From: an uncultured Piscirickettsiaceae bacterium
GTDB taxonomy: Bacteria > Pseudomonadota > Gammaproteobacteria > Methylococcales > Cycloclasticaceae
Assembly: GCA_913061075.1 (NCBI GenBank)
Contig: CAJXSK010000001.1
Coordinates: forward strand, 124,001-188,000
Direction of reading: 5' to 3'
DNA: 64,000 nucleotides
The position numbers and the translations under genes are program-made. The notes under the pieces are model-generated. The model did not search any database and had not been told where the DNA came from. It saw only the letters and a list, made by a program, of their open reading frames with translations. Positions 16,956-26,636 of the stretch are shown piece after piece (positions within the stretch are counted from its first letter, which is position 1; the number at the start of each line of letters is the position of its first letter).

Positions 16956-16975
16956 TTTCTAATGTGCATTAGAAA
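16956..16975 (+). promoter_or_regulatory. Palindromic operator candidate ahead of the acyl-CoA synthetase-icmF operon
   Basis: Two perfect 9-base arms, TTTCTAATG and CATTAGAAA, flank a TG pair. The site lies 46 bases upstream of the synthetase ATG. Its size and symmetry suit a TetR- or similar-family dimer. The regulator gene is not in view, and the motif differs from the MerR operator at 11.9 kb. Confidence 0.55.
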
Positions 16976-17021
16976 ATGATAGACTATTTGCTAAATACCA
17001 GCTAAATGTAAGGGGTTTCAT

Positions 17022-18641
17022 ATGCCAAACATGAATAATTACGAATCCACAAAAGAGAGTTTTAAGCTAGAAAAACCAGCGTTATATAACTTTGGTTTTG
17101 ATGTCATCGATAAGCGAGCAGACACGGCAGATAAGCTGGCTTTTATTGAAATTGATGGTGCTGGTGAAAATATAAAACACCATCAATTCAGCGATTTACG
17201 CGATATTTCGAACCAGTTTGCTAATGGTTTGTTAGAGTTGGGTGCGCAAAAAGGTGAGCTGGCTTTCGTAATGATTCCGCGTATCCCTGAATGGTATGCC
17301 ATCATGATTGGCTGCTGCAAATTAGGCGTTGTTACCATGCCGGGCACTAACTTATTAACCTCTAAAGATATCGAATACCGTATCAACCGATCGAAAGCGA
17401 CGATGGCGATTGTTACGTCAGAGAATGCAGGTAAAGTTGAAGCGATTAAGAACAACTGTCCAACACTAGAAAAGTTGATTGTTATAGGTGAGGAAAGAGA
17501 CGGGTGGAAAACGTTTAAGCAATTGACAAATAGTTTTGACAAGTCACTAGATAAATCACAGCTAGAACCCAGTAAAGCATCGGATTTAATGATGATTTAC
17601 TTCACGTCTGGTACAACCGGTATGCCAAAAATGGTGGCGCGAGATAATGCGTACGCACATGCTCACACCATTACAGGCGAGTACTGGATGGACTTGCAAG
17701 AAAACGACATTCATTGGACATTGTCGGATACGGGCTGGGCAAAAGCAGCATGGGGCATGTTGTATGCGCCTTGGCAAATGGGCTCTGCGATGGTGTTGTT
17801 TAACGGCACTGGGTTTGATGCGGAATTACATTTGAATTTAATTGAAAAACTAGGCGTAACGACATTTTGTGCGCCGCCAACAGTCTACCGAGTTTTTGCT
17901 CAGATGGATTTGTCGAAATATAACCTTAGTTCAATTCGTCACGCAATCGGCGCGGGTGAGCCGCTGAACCCAGAAGTGATTAAAGTTTGGAAAGATGCCA
18001 CTGGAGCGGATATTTATGATGGTTATGGGCAAACAGAGACCATTAATATAGTTGCAAATTATCCTTGTTTGCCGGTGAAACCGGGCTCAATGGGTAAGCC
18101 GGTTCCAGGGGTTAATGTGCAGATTGTGGATGAAGATGGGCATGTTCTCGCAGCAAATTCTACCGGTAGTATTGCTATTGAAATCACTGAGCCTCTTCAA
18201 CCGGGTATGTTTGCTGGTTATTGGGAAGATGATGACGCCACGGCTAAGTGCTTTAAAAACGGTTGGTATCACACCGGTGATAACGGCATGATGGACGACG
18301 ATGGTTACTTCTGGTTTGTTGGCCGTTCAGACGACATTATTTCTTCATCTGGCTATAGAATCAGCCCATTTGAAGTAGAAAGCTCATTGTTAGAACACCC
18401 TGCTGTTTTAGAGTCGGCTGCCATTGGCAAGCCAGATGAGGCGCGTGGCGAAATTGTAAAAGCCTATATTATTTTGGCCGAAGGCTACACAGGGAACCCT
18501 GAGCTAACGAAAGAAATTCAAACATTTATGAAAGAAATAACCGCGCCGTATAAATACCCGCGCGAAATTGAATACGTCGAATCATTACCGAAAACCATTT
18601 CGGGCAAAATCAGGCGTATTGAATTAAGACAAAACTGTTAG
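17022..18641 (+). CDS. Acyl-CoA synthetase (medium-/branched-chain acid type), AMP-forming
   Basis: Adenylate-forming ligase of 539 residues that activates a carboxylic acid to its CoA ester. YFTSGTTGMPKMV, the AMP loop, is at about 194-206. The GYGQTE motif lies near 331-336, and the WYHTGDNG hinge region near 417. The terminal catalytic lysine is in LPKTISGKIRR. Its pattern (DTGWAKAAWG, HAIGAGEPLNPEV) is that of the medium-chain/benzoate-type synthetases rather than FadD. It lies 9 bases before icmF, so the acid it activates is probably turned into an IcmF substrate (isobutyrate, isovalerate, pivalate or butyrate). That assignment is inference. Confidence 0.85.
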   Translation: MPNMNNYESTKESFKLEKPALYNFGFDVIDKRADTADKLAFIEIDGAGENIKHHQFSDLRDISNQFANGLLELGAQKGELAFVMIPRIPEWYAIMIGCCKLGVVTMPGTNLLTSKDIEYRINRSKATMAIVTSENAGKVEAIKNNCPTLEKLIVIGEERDGWKTFKQLTNSFDKSLDKSQLEPSKASDLMMIYFTSGTTGMPKMVARDNAYAHAHTITGEYWMDLQENDIHWTLSDTGWAKAAWGMLYAPWQMGSAMVLFNGTGFDAELHLNLIEKLGVTTFCAPPTVYRVFAQMDLSKYNLSSIRHAIGAGEPLNPEVIKVWKDATGADIYDGYGQTETINIVANYPCLPVKPGSMGKPVPGVNVQIVDEDGHVLAANSTGSIAIEITEPLQPGMFAGYWEDDDATAKCFKNGWYHTGDNGMMDDDGYFWFVGRSDDIISSSGYRISPFEVESSLLEHPAVLESAAIGKPDEARGEIVKAYIILAEGYTGNPELTKEIQTFMKEITAPYKYPREIEYVESLPKTISGKIRRIELRQNC

Positions 18642-18650
18642 GAGTAGAAC

Positions 18651-21600
18651 ATGTCAGCAGCAGAAGAAACCGTTATAGACCCGCATAAAATAGTTAAATA
18701 TAAGGCTAAAAACCACGTGCGCTTTGTTACTGCCGCCAGCTTGTTTGATGGCCACGATGCTGCGATTAATATTATGCGTCGTATTCTTCAATCAACAGGC
18801 GCAGAGGTCATTCATCTAGGCCACAATAGGTCAGTACAAGAAGTAGTAAATGCGGCTATTCAAGAAGATGCGCATGGCATCGCTATTAGCTCGTACCAAG
18901 GTGGTCATGTTGAATATTTCAAATACATGATTGATTTGTTAAAAGAAAAAGACGCCGGTCACATTAAGATATTTGGCGGTGGCGGCGGCGTGATTGTGCC
19001 AGAAGAAATTGCAGAACTGCACGCGTATGGCGTCTCGCATATTTTCTCGCCACACGATGGCCAGTCAATGCAGTTGCAAGGCATTATTAACGAGATGATT
19101 GAAACCTCGGACTATGACTTAGCCACCAAAGATATTCCCACAAGCTTTGATGATTTAACAAGTAACGAATACCGAAAACTAGCTCGCTTAATTACTGGGT
19201 TGGATGAAAAAACAGTGTCTGATAAACAGGTTGCCGTGCTATCAGAAGGCGCTGCAGAACATGCTAAAACACCGGTATTGGGTATTACAGGCACTGGTGG
19301 TGCAGGTAAGTCATCGTTAACGGATGAGTTGATACGTCGTTTTACACTGGAATTGCCGGAGTTAAAAATCGCCATTATTGCGATTGACCCAACCAAACGT
19401 AAAACGGGTGGTGCTTTACTGGGCGACCGTATTCGTATGAACGCGATTAATCACCCGAATATTTATTTCCGTTCTATTGCAACGCGCAACACCCAAGGCG
19501 AGGTGCCAGAAGCGTTGCCGAATATCATCAACGCCTGCAAAGTGTCTGGGTTTGATTTAATCATTGTGGAAACGCCGGGTATTGGTCAGGGCGATGCGGG
19601 CATCGTGCCATACGTTAATACATCCATGTACGTGATGACGCCTGAATTTGGCGCAGCCAGTCAATTAGAAAAAATTGATATGTTGGACTTTGCAGATTTA
19701 GTGGTCATTAATAAGTTTGACCGCAAAGGCAGCGAAGATGCCTACCGTGATGTTAGAAAACAATATCAACGTAACTTCGAGTTATTTGCAACACCGGTTG
19801 AAGACTTACCGGTATATGGCACCATTGCGTCAAAGTTTAATGATGATGGCGTGACATCGCTGTATCAAGGTTTATTAAAAACATTTGAAGGCAAAGCGTT
19901 GAATACGTGGGAAGGCGAATTTTTCGCACCCGTTGAGGCAAAGCGTTCAACAACCAGTTCGTCCATTATTGCGGCAGAACGTCAGCGTTATTTGGCTGAA
20001 ATTGCCGAAACAGTGCGTGATTACCATAAAACGATTAAAGAGCAGGTAACGGTTGCTAGAGAACGCCAGCAGTTAAAAGAAGCGCAACGAATGCTTGGTG
20101 ATGAAGTACATGTTGATGATGCGTTTGCCAAGCAAATAGCGAAGCGTGAAGATGCATTAGACCCACGCTGCAAACGATTGTTAGAAGTGTGGGAAGACAT
20201 CAAAACAGCGTATAAAGAAGATACATACGTGACTAATAGCCGCGACAAAGAGTTCACTACCAATATTTCAACGTATTCATTGTCGGGTACGCGTATTCCT
20301 AAAGTTTCAACACCTGTGTTTGAAGATGATGGCGAGCAGCTACGTTTCTTGTTAAAAGAAAATGTACCAGGCAACTTCCCTTACACAGCCGGGGTGTTTG
20401 GCTTTAAACGAGAAGGCGAAGACCCGGCGCGAATGTTTGCAGGTGAGGGTGACCCGTTTAGAACGAATCGTCGATTTAAATTGTTATCAGAAAATTCAGA
20501 TGCAACACGCTTATCAACCGCGTTTGATTCTGTAACGCTATACGGAAATGACCCGGGCGTACGTCCAGATATCTACGGAAAAGTCGGTAACTCTGGCGTG
20601 TCTATTGCTACGTTGGATGATATGAAAGTATTGTTCGATGGCTTTGATTTATGTGCGCCTACAACATCTGTTTCATTAACTATCAACGGTCCAGCACCAA
20701 CGTTATTATCATTCTTCTTAAATACAGCGATTGATCAGCAGTGTGTAAAGTTTGAAACCGAAAAAGGCCATTACCCCAGCGAAGCTGAACGAAATGAGAT
20801 TAAAAATTGGTCGCTAGCCAATGTACGCGGGACTGTGCAAGCCGATATTCTAAAAGAAGACCAAGGCCAAAATACTTGTATCTTCTCTACAGAATTCAGT
20901 TTGAAAATGATGGGTGATATTCAGCAGTATTTCATTCAAAAGAAAGTCCGCAACTTCTATTCAGTGTCTATTTCTGGGTATCATATTGCAGAAGCCGGTG
21001 CGAACCCGATTTCTCAATTGGCATTTACCTTGTCGAATGGTTTTACGTATGTAGAAACCTATTTGTCTCGCGGCATGGATATCGATGATTTTGCGGCTAA
21101 CTTATCGTTCTTCTTCTCGAACGGTATGGATCCGGAATACACGGTGATGGGCCGAGTGGCTCGCCGTATTTGGGCCGTGGCAATGCGCTTTAAATATGGC
21201 GCGAACGATCGCTCACAAAAACTTAAATACCATATTCAAACGTCTGGTCGTTCTTTACACGCACAAGAGATGGACTTTAACGACATCAGAACGACGCTGC
21301 AGGCATTAATAGCTATTAATGATAACTGTAATAGCCTACACACGAATGCCTATGATGAAGCGGTTACAACTCCTACAGAAGAGTCTGTACGCCGCGCGAT
21401 GGCGATTCAACTAATTATTAATAAAGAATACGGTTTAGCGAAAAATGAAAACTCGTTACAAGGATCCTTCATTGTAGATGAGCTAACCGATTTGGTAGAA
21501 GAAGCGGTTCTACGTGAGTTTGAACGTATTTCAGAACGTGGTGGTGTACTTGGTGCAATGGAAACCGGATATCAACGCGGCAAAATTCAAGATGAATCCA

Positions 21601-21926
21601 TGAATTATGAAATGCTGAAACACACAGGTGACTTGCCTATTATTGGCGTGAATACGTTCAAAAACCCACATGCAGATGAGCTAGAAACAACGATTGAACT
21701 AGCGCGCTCAACAGAAGAAGAGAAACAAAGCCAATTAAGCCGTTTAAATGCCTGTCATGAGGATAATAAAGACAAGGCAACTCAAGCATTAAAAGCACTT
21801 AAAGAAGCTGTACAAAACAATGAAAATGTCTTTGATGTATTAATGGAAGCAGGGCGTTATTGCTCTCTAGGTCAAATCACGGATACTTTCTTTGAAGTGG
21901 GTGGGCAATATCGGCGCAATATGTAA
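18651..21926 (+). CDS. icmF: Fused isobutyryl-CoA mutase with G-protein chaperone domain
   Basis: Adenosylcobalamin enzyme that interconverts isobutyryl-CoA and n-butyryl-CoA; family members also act on pivalyl/isovaleryl-CoA. The domains run in IcmF order. The B12-binding domain has D33-x-H35, the axial histidine. A MeaB-like GTPase has P-loop GTGGAGKSS at 214-222. The mutase barrel fills the second half. Phe583 (GVFGFKR) and Gln740 (GQNTCIF) stand where methylmalonyl-CoA mutase has the Tyr and Arg that bind the carboxylate, so it is not a methylmalonyl-CoA mutase. The length of 1091 is standard. The fused GTPase loads and protects the cofactor, so no separate meaB is needed. It sits behind the synthetase gene with a good TAGGAG site. 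Confidence 0.95.
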   Translation: MSAAEETVIDPHKIVKYKAKNHVRFVTAASLFDGHDAAINIMRRILQSTGAEVIHLGHNRSVQEVVNAAIQEDAHGIAISSYQGGHVEYFKYMIDLLKEKDAGHIKIFGGGGGVIVPEEIAELHAYGVSHIFSPHDGQSMQLQGIINEMIETSDYDLATKDIPTSFDDLTSNEYRKLARLITGLDEKTVSDKQVAVLSEGAAEHAKTPVLGITGTGGAGKSSLTDELIRRFTLELPELKIAIIAIDPTKRKTGGALLGDRIRMNAINHPNIYFRSIATRNTQGEVPEALPNIINACKVSGFDLIIVETPGIGQGDAGIVPYVNTSMYVMTPEFGAASQLEKIDMLDFADLVVINKFDRKGSEDAYRDVRKQYQRNFELFATPVEDLPVYGTIASKFNDDGVTSLYQGLLKTFEGKALNTWEGEFFAPVEAKRSTTSSSIIAAERQRYLAEIAETVRDYHKTIKEQVTVARERQQLKEAQRMLGDEVHVDDAFAKQIAKREDALDPRCKRLLEVWEDIKTAYKEDTYVTNSRDKEFTTNISTYSLSGTRIPKVSTPVFEDDGEQLRFLLKENVPGNFPYTAGVFGFKREGEDPARMFAGEGDPFRTNRRFKLLSENSDATRLSTAFDSVTLYGNDPGVRPDIYGKVGNSGVSIATLDDMKVLFDGFDLCAPTTSVSLTINGPAPTLLSFFLNTAIDQQCVKFETEKGHYPSEAERNEIKNWSLANVRGTVQADILKEDQGQNTCIFSTEFSLKMMGDIQQYFIQKKVRNFYSVSISGYHIAEAGANPISQLAFTLSNGFTYVETYLSRGMDIDDFAANLSFFFSNGMDPEYTVMGRVARRIWAVAMRFKYGANDRSQKLKYHIQTSGRSLHAQEMDFNDIRTTLQALIAINDNCNSLHTNAYDEAVTTPTEESVRRAMAIQLIINKEYGLAKNENSLQGSFIVDELTDLVEEAVLREFERISERGGVLGAMETGYQRGKIQDESMNYEMLKHTGDLPIIGVNTFKNPHADELETTIELARSTEEEKQSQLSRLNACHEDNKDKATQALKALKEAVQNNENVFDVLMEAGRYCSLGQITDTFFEVGGQYRRNM

Positions 21927-22017
21927 AGAATCTCTTTGGTTTGTTTTGTAAACACTTTGTATGCGTCTTATTTTCTAATGACGCGAAGTGGAAGTGATTT
22001 GCTGTGACGAATCATAA

Positions 22018-22137
22018 TTCCCTCATCCTTTAAGGGGGAGGGCTAGGGTGGGGGTAAAATGCCCAAAACTAGCGTGATGCCTGTCCAGAGTTTTCAACTC
22101 CCATCCCAACCTTCCCTCCTGCGAGGGGGAAGGAGAC
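22018..22137. repeat. Palindromic intergenic repeat (REP/BIME-like)
   Basis: Two G- or C-rich blocks face each other. The first reads roughly GGGGGAGGGCTAGGGTGGGGG and the second is its imperfect complement CTCCCATCCCAACCTTCCCTCC. Smaller hairpins lie within each block (for example TCCCTC-CTGC-GAGGGGA). Such CCCTCACCC-type repeats are common extragenic elements in proteobacteria and are often mobilised by REP-associated tyrosine transposases, one relic of which lies just downstream. It occupies most of the 296-base icmF-transposase gap. Confidence 0.6.
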
Positions 22138-22162
22138 AATTCTAAGACTCTGAATTAATTGA

Positions 22163-22173
22163 GGACAGACCAC
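22163..22173 (+). repeat. Left inverted repeat of the IS200-like element
   Basis: GGACAGACCAC, matched exactly in reverse complement at 22938-22948, brackets the broken transposase. Surrounding bases are AT-rich on both sides. Confidence 0.6.
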
Positions 22174-22222
22174 GTTTAAAGGTGATGTTAAGATAGGGCA
22201 AACTTGTCAAGGAGGACAAATA

Positions 22223-22915
22223 ATGCCAAGGCGGCCACGCCTAGTTGTACCGAATATACCACTACACATTATCCAGCGAGGAAACAATCGACAGGCTTGT
22301 TTTTTTCGACGATGTGGACTATCAAACATACCTTGAATGGCTTTTTGAGTATGCGAAATCCACCGAATGTGCAGTTCATGCCTATGTGCTAATGACCAAT
22401 CACCAATCACGTTCATTTACTTGTTACACCAAAAAAGAAAGAACGTATTGGCTTATTGATGGAAGCGATTAGGGCAACGGTATGTGCAATATATTAATCG
22501 TACATACAAGAGAAGCGGCACCTTATGGGAAGGGCGGTTTAGATCTTGTGTAGCACAAGAAGATAACTATTTGTTGATATGCCAGAGATACATTGAATTA
22601 AACCCAGTTCGCGCGAATATGGTAAACAAACTTGAAGAATATAAATGGTCAAGCTACCGTCATTATGCTGAAGGTGAAGTTAGTGAGCAGCTAACACCAC
22701 ATTTTATATATCAAAGCTTAGGTGTAACAAATAAGCTTAGACAAAAGAATTATTGTGAGTTATTTAAAGGCGGATTAGAGCCAAGGCTGGTTAACAACAT
22801 ACGTGAAGCAACGAATGGCAACTTTGTATTAGGTGATAGTCGTTTTACAGAAGAAATAAGTGATGCATTAAAGCAACGGGTTGTTCGTAGAAAGGCTGGG
22901 CGACCGGCCGGCTAA
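22223..22915 (+). pseudogene. IS200-like (REP-associated tyrosine) transposase, frameshifted
   Basis: Y1/HUH-type single-strand transposase relic. The start has a strong AGGAGG site, and the protein begins MPRRPRLVVPNIPLHIIQRG. Three insertions break it: one extra T in the T7 run at 22300-22306; a 7-base tandem duplication (CCAATCA twice, 22396-22409) right at the catalytic NHVHLL motif; and one extra A near 22471. They add up to nine bases, so the C-terminal part (YINRTYKRSGTLWEGRF onward) returns to the original frame. The conserved tail RYIELNPVRANMV and KWSSYRHY is intact. It cannot yield a full protein. Inverted repeats flank it. Confidence 0.88.
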
Positions 22916-22937
22916 GTTGATTTAATTTAATTTAATT

Positions 22938-22948
22938 GTGGTCTGTCC
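22938..22948 (-). repeat. Right inverted repeat of the IS200-like element
   Basis: GTGGTCTGTCC is the reverse complement of 22163-22173. The same sequence is seen flanking small transposase genes in many gammaproteobacteria (from memory, not searched). Confidence 0.6.
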
Positions 22949-22981
22949 CCGATTGTTGATTGTTAGCAAGTTTATTAGGTA

Positions 22982-23011
22982 AAAAAAACCCTGCCGAAGC
23001 AGGGTTTTTTT
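22982..23011 (-). terminator. Terminator after the second fadL homologue
   Basis: A CCCTGC/GCAGGG stem with a 4-base CGAA loop, between A7 and T7 tracts. It serves the minus-strand gene ending at 23034 and could also stop plus-strand transcripts from the transposase relic. Confidence 0.9.
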
Positions 23012-23033
23012 ACAACAAGTAATCTTAGTTAGA

Positions 23034-24743
23034 TTATGGTAGTTCTACGTTAATACCAATACCCACGAAGACCTCTGCACCTATGTCTTGTTCAATTTCA
23101 CCGCTAGCAAAACCATCTTGAGCAATAGTGTCATTACTAAGTCCGCCAGGGCCGAAGATGTCAAGTAGGTTAACACCGAGTCCACCCGCAGGCCCAACCA
23201 AGTTTGCAACTTCTAATAGGTTGTTGGTTGTGCGTGATTCAGATTCACCAAATGCATAAGATGCGAATGCATTAACGCTCACAGCATCGGTAAAGTTGTA
23301 CCCAACACCAGCAGTAACATTATGCTGCCATATAACAGGAAGTAAAGACATTTGGACAATGTTAATCACGTCTTCAGCAACATTTGCAACAGGGTTAATT
23401 CCAGCTGGAAGTGGAGTGCCTGGTAGTATGCCAAGTACGCCGTCGGTACCTGCGGCTAAATCACCCAAAGGTATAGACCCTACGCCTTGTAAGCTACCTA
23501 ATGTTGTATTAGGTGTGTCTCTTAATATCTCTTCAGTCCAGCTATAACCACCACGGAAAGACCATTTGCCTGTTGTGTATTGTGCGCCTAAGGCAAGTTT
23601 GAATTGATTTTCGTATGCATCTTCATAAGCTGCAGCATCACCCCAATTTTTCCAAATAAGATCGGCTTCTACTAATAGAGGGCCCTTTTCGTAAGCTGCA
23701 CCGATAATAACTTCAAGTGGTTGTTCCACTTCAAGCCCTTGCCAGCCAGCACCAAGACCTCCTGCCGCACCAACTAGACCACCAATACCGTTCGCATACG
23801 TAGGTTCCATGTATATAATATTTTCGAATTCATATTTAACAGGGCCTTTAACAGCTAGGCTTGTCATAATGTTTTCGTTTACTTCATAGGTAGCACCTAA
23901 TGACCAGCCAAGTGCTAGGTCATGAACTGATGCTGTAGTACCACCAAAATCACTAAAGATATTTAAACCTTCGTCATTACCGCCAACACCAAATGCGCCA
24001 GCGCCTGTAGAGTCACCAGCAACATCAAAGAAGGCATTGCTTAAACCGCTTGTTTGGCCTGCTGTGCCTAATTGTGCTAAGCCAAAACCAATTGTAATTG
24101 CAGCACCTAAAGACAGTTTATCTGTTGCTTGATATGCAGCTGCGATATTTGCGTTAAAAGATATTACTTCAACTAACAATGGAATGGTTGCAGGACTAAG
24201 GGGAGTTATGCCGTCGTTTTGTGTTAAATTTGTGCCACCTGTTACATCAATCGGGTCATCACGATAATCAGCACCCAAACCAGCATCAGCCTCTAAACCA
24301 ACACCTAAAAATAGTTTTGGTGAAATTTGTAAGGCTATACCCAATGTAGGAACAATGTAGTTATCGGCATCTGAAGTATGGCTGCTAGTTGTTGAATCAG
24401 TGATGTTGCCTTGGTCGTATAGTGCACCAGCAATGCCGCCACCTGGGGTGTCACCTGTCGTTACTGTATGATTAACTTCAACATCTGTTAAAAAGATATG
24501 TGTTGCACCAAAGTTAAAGTTAACACCTTTAAACTGCGTTAATGTGGCTGGATTGCCGAAAACAGAAGCCGAAGCTTCTTGTGGTTTAGTGTATGCAGCG
24601 CCGGCCATGCCGCCTGCGATAGTGTGTGCTGACAAGTTAAGGTCTGTACCCGCGCTTGCCGCTTGAGCGCCTGTAGATGCAACAAGCATGGCCATGCCTG
24701 CTGCTACTCCAAGTGCTAGTGGTGTTTTGTTAAATGTTCTCAT
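23034..24743 (-). CDS. Large FadL/TodX-family outer-membrane protein
   Basis: Predicted outer-membrane barrel for hydrophobic substrate uptake. The signal peptide is about 1-28 (ending GAQA). The NPATLTQFKG family motif is near 68-77, and alternating barrel strands run to the end. At 569 residues it is about 120 longer than the fadL at 13.7 kb. The extra length lies in Gly/Ala/Pro-rich loops, for example around 230-260 and 405-450, so the extracellular side or the channel may be specialised. It stands alone between a terminator and a divergent flagellar gene. Fatty-acid, alkane or aromatic substrates are all possible. Confidence 0.85.
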   Translation of the reverse strand: MRTFNKTPLALGVAAGMAMLVASTGAQAASAGTDLNLSAHTIAGGMAGAAYTKPQEASASVFGNPATLTQFKGVNFNFGATHIFLTDVEVNHTVTTGDTPGGGIAGALYDQGNITDSTTSSHTSDADNYIVPTLGIALQISPKLFLGVGLEADAGLGADYRDDPIDVTGGTNLTQNDGITPLSPATIPLLVEVISFNANIAAAYQATDKLSLGAAITIGFGLAQLGTAGQTSGLSNAFFDVAGDSTGAGAFGVGGNDEGLNIFSDFGGTTASVHDLALGWSLGATYEVNENIMTSLAVKGPVKYEFENIIYMEPTYANGIGGLVGAAGGLGAGWQGLEVEQPLEVIIGAAYEKGPLLVEADLIWKNWGDAAAYEDAYENQFKLALGAQYTTGKWSFRGGYSWTEEILRDTPNTTLGSLQGVGSIPLGDLAAGTDGVLGILPGTPLPAGINPVANVAEDVINIVQMSLLPVIWQHNVTAGVGYNFTDAVSVNAFASYAFGESESRTTNNLLEVANLVGPAGGLGVNLLDIFGPGGLSNDTIAQDGFASGEIEQDIGAEVFVGIGINVELP

Positions 24744-25072
24744 TATTGAGTTCCCCTTTAAGTTTTTATTTAATAGATAGCTTTAATTAAAGTTACTAAC
24801 ATTTATAGTTATTAGTAGTGTAATGATATAGTACATGGTTGCATAAAAGCAACATTTTTTTACTGGTATAGTTATAAAGTTAACTTTTTGGTTTATATGC
24901 TATTTATTTCATATTTTATTTCAAATTGTTGTGTTTTTTTAACCATTTTAAAAAAGCAACACAATATAAAAATTAGGATTAATTGGATTTAAAAACATGT
25001 GTAGTTTTTAGTGGCATAGGTTTTGCTTTGTTCATAACTGACATCATTATTATGTACTAGGAGGACGACGCA
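24744..25072. other. AT-rich divergent intergenic region (large fadL / fliK)
   Basis: The 329 bases hold no open frame of note. The right end carries the sigma-54 promoter of fliK. The left part, rich in TTTATT and TTAATT runs, must hold the fadL homologue's promoter, but I see no convincing -35/-10 pair and no clear operator. Confidence 0.6.
25012..25027 (+). promoter_or_regulatory. Sigma-54 promoter of fliK
   Basis: TGGCATAGGTTTTGCT matches the -24/-12 consensus (TGGCAC-N5-TTGCW) with GG and GC exactly 10 bases apart. It ends about 45 bases before the fliK ATG, which has a GGAGG-type site. Dependence on a FleQ-type activator is expected from relatives; no fleQ is in the window. Confidence 0.8.
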
Positions 25073-26392
25073 ATGGCAGTACCCGTGGCTTTAAATTTAC
25101 CTATAAATAACGCCGTTAACTTAAGTTCTGATATTGGGGCTGGGTCTTATAATAATGCTTCGAATAGACAATTCTCTGAACATTTCGATAACCATGTTGA
25201 TCGGCTTAAAGATAAAGGGCATTCTTCTAACAGTGTAGAACGTAACAAGGCTGAAAACATAGAAAACAAGAGGTCTACAAAGGGAGTAGATGACAAACAC
25301 GCTTCTTCGAAATCTTTAGTTGAGAGCAGTCATGTTAATGATAAATCTACCCGGTTAGATGATAGATCTGATGGTTCTGTCGTTGCTGAGAATGGACAAG
25401 AAGAAGCAACGGGGTTACCGCTAGTGGCCACGGCAATGGTTGATGAAGGTGCTTTAACTGATGAATTAAGCCTTTCGATTAAAGGTGGCAATAGTTTGCC
25501 TATAACGGCAGAAAATGTTTCATCTGTTGATCTGGGTATTCAGACGATAGATGAAACGTTTTTAGGTGATGCAGTCTCTTCAAGTCTTGGTGCTATTACT
25601 ACTGATATTGTTTTTGACCCGTTAGCTCAAGCGACTGATTCATCATCTCAAATTGCGTCGATGTTGGTATCTAGCCAACTGCCAGTGGATAAAATTAGGT
25701 TAAATGGTAAGGCAGGTGTTGGCGATTTCCTTAACCCATTTAATGCTACGCCTGCTTTAGATAAGGCAATGCAAATTGACATCTCAGCCTTGATGTCTGA
25801 TAAGTTGTTTAAAGCTGATTCACTGACTCAATTGGGTAATGAGTTCGGGTGGGTTAAGTCAACGGGTACGGCAGAGTTACCATTGAACAATGCGGCGGGT
25901 GTTAATAACCAATCATTTAACATGACTCCTTTGAGTGCCGATAAGCCAACACTTCAATTGGATACGCCCATGAATAGTACGCGTTGGGGACAAGAGTTCG
26001 GGCAGCGTATTCAATGGATGGTTAACCAGTCTGTGAGTGGGGCACAAATTCGTATCACGCCTCAGAATATGGGGCCTATTGAAGTGAGAGTACAGATGCA
26101 GAATGATCAGGCTACGATTGCATTTACTGCCCAACACGGCGCTACCCGCGAAGCCATAGATGCGGCATTGCCAAGATTACGAGAGATGTTGAGCGACCAA
26201 AATGTTAATGTGGTGGATGTTGATATTTCACAACATTCATTTGCTGAACAGCGTGATCAGCAAGCCGAAAGCCAAAATGCTGACGATAATGGTGTTGCTG
26301 ATGGTGCTTTAAATGCCGATGGGTCAATATTTGATCAGCAAGAGAATAACCAACAACGACAATATAATGGGTTGTTCAGTGATTTTGCCTGA
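25073..26392 (+). CDS. fliK: Flagellar hook-length control protein
   Basis: Secreted ruler that measures the hook and switches the export gate to filament substrates. The 439 residues show the usual layout. A poorly conserved, polar N-terminal two-thirds (Ser/Asp/Lys-rich at 30-110) comes first. Then comes the conserved C-terminal Flg_hook domain at about 310-385 (VSGAQIRITPQNMGPIEVRV, ATREAIDAALPRLREML). A Gln/Asn-rich tail ends the protein. Transcribed from its own sigma-54 promoter and closed by a terminator before fliL. A second FliK-like gene lies at 40.1 kb. Confidence 0.9.
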   Translation: MAVPVALNLPINNAVNLSSDIGAGSYNNASNRQFSEHFDNHVDRLKDKGHSSNSVERNKAENIENKRSTKGVDDKHASSKSLVESSHVNDKSTRLDDRSDGSVVAENGQEEATGLPLVATAMVDEGALTDELSLSIKGGNSLPITAENVSSVDLGIQTIDETFLGDAVSSSLGAITTDIVFDPLAQATDSSSQIASMLVSSQLPVDKIRLNGKAGVGDFLNPFNATPALDKAMQIDISALMSDKLFKADSLTQLGNEFGWVKSTGTAELPLNNAAGVNNQSFNMTPLSADKPTLQLDTPMNSTRWGQEFGQRIQWMVNQSVSGAQIRITPQNMGPIEVRVQMQNDQATIAFTAQHGATREAIDAALPRLREMLSDQNVNVVDVDISQHSFAEQRDQQAESQNADDNGVADGALNADGSIFDQQENNQQRQYNGLFSDFA

Positions 26393-26437
26393 CGCTACTT
26401 AATGTAAGTAGTTTTTTAATAGCTGCGTAAAAAATAT

Positions 26438-26469
26438 AGCCAAGGCATAACGTATGTCTTGGCTTTTTT
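26438..26469 (+). terminator. Terminator after fliK
   Basis: AGCCAAG/CTTGGCT stem extended by CATA/TATG, with one G-T pair and an ACG loop, then six Ts. Confidence 0.88.
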
Positions 26470-26582
26470 ATGTGTGCCTGAATTTTGACGTACAAATACC
26501 TTGCGTGCCTATAATGACGACTTGTAATTGACATTCTTATATAAACGTATTGCAAGTGATTGAATTACATAGTAATAAATAA

Positions 26583-26598
26583 TGGCATAGCTATTGCT
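26583..26598 (+). promoter_or_regulatory. Sigma-54 promoter of the fliLMNOPQR-flhB operon
   Basis: TGGCATAGCTATTGCT keeps GG and GC 10 bases apart and matches the -24/-12 consensus nearly base for base. It lies 38 bases ahead of the fliL ATG. Confidence 0.85.
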
Positions 26599-26636
26599 TG
26601 CCTTGTCTTTAAACTTTATGTGTAGGGAGTGCCGTG

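Noticed and set aside
18651-21926. Methylmalonyl-CoA mutase
   Set aside because: The B12 and GTPase domains are fused at the N-terminus and the carboxylate-binding Tyr/Arg pair is Phe/Gln.
22204-22472. Separate small genes within the transposase region
   Set aside because: The pieces join into one IS200-like protein once the three insertions are removed.
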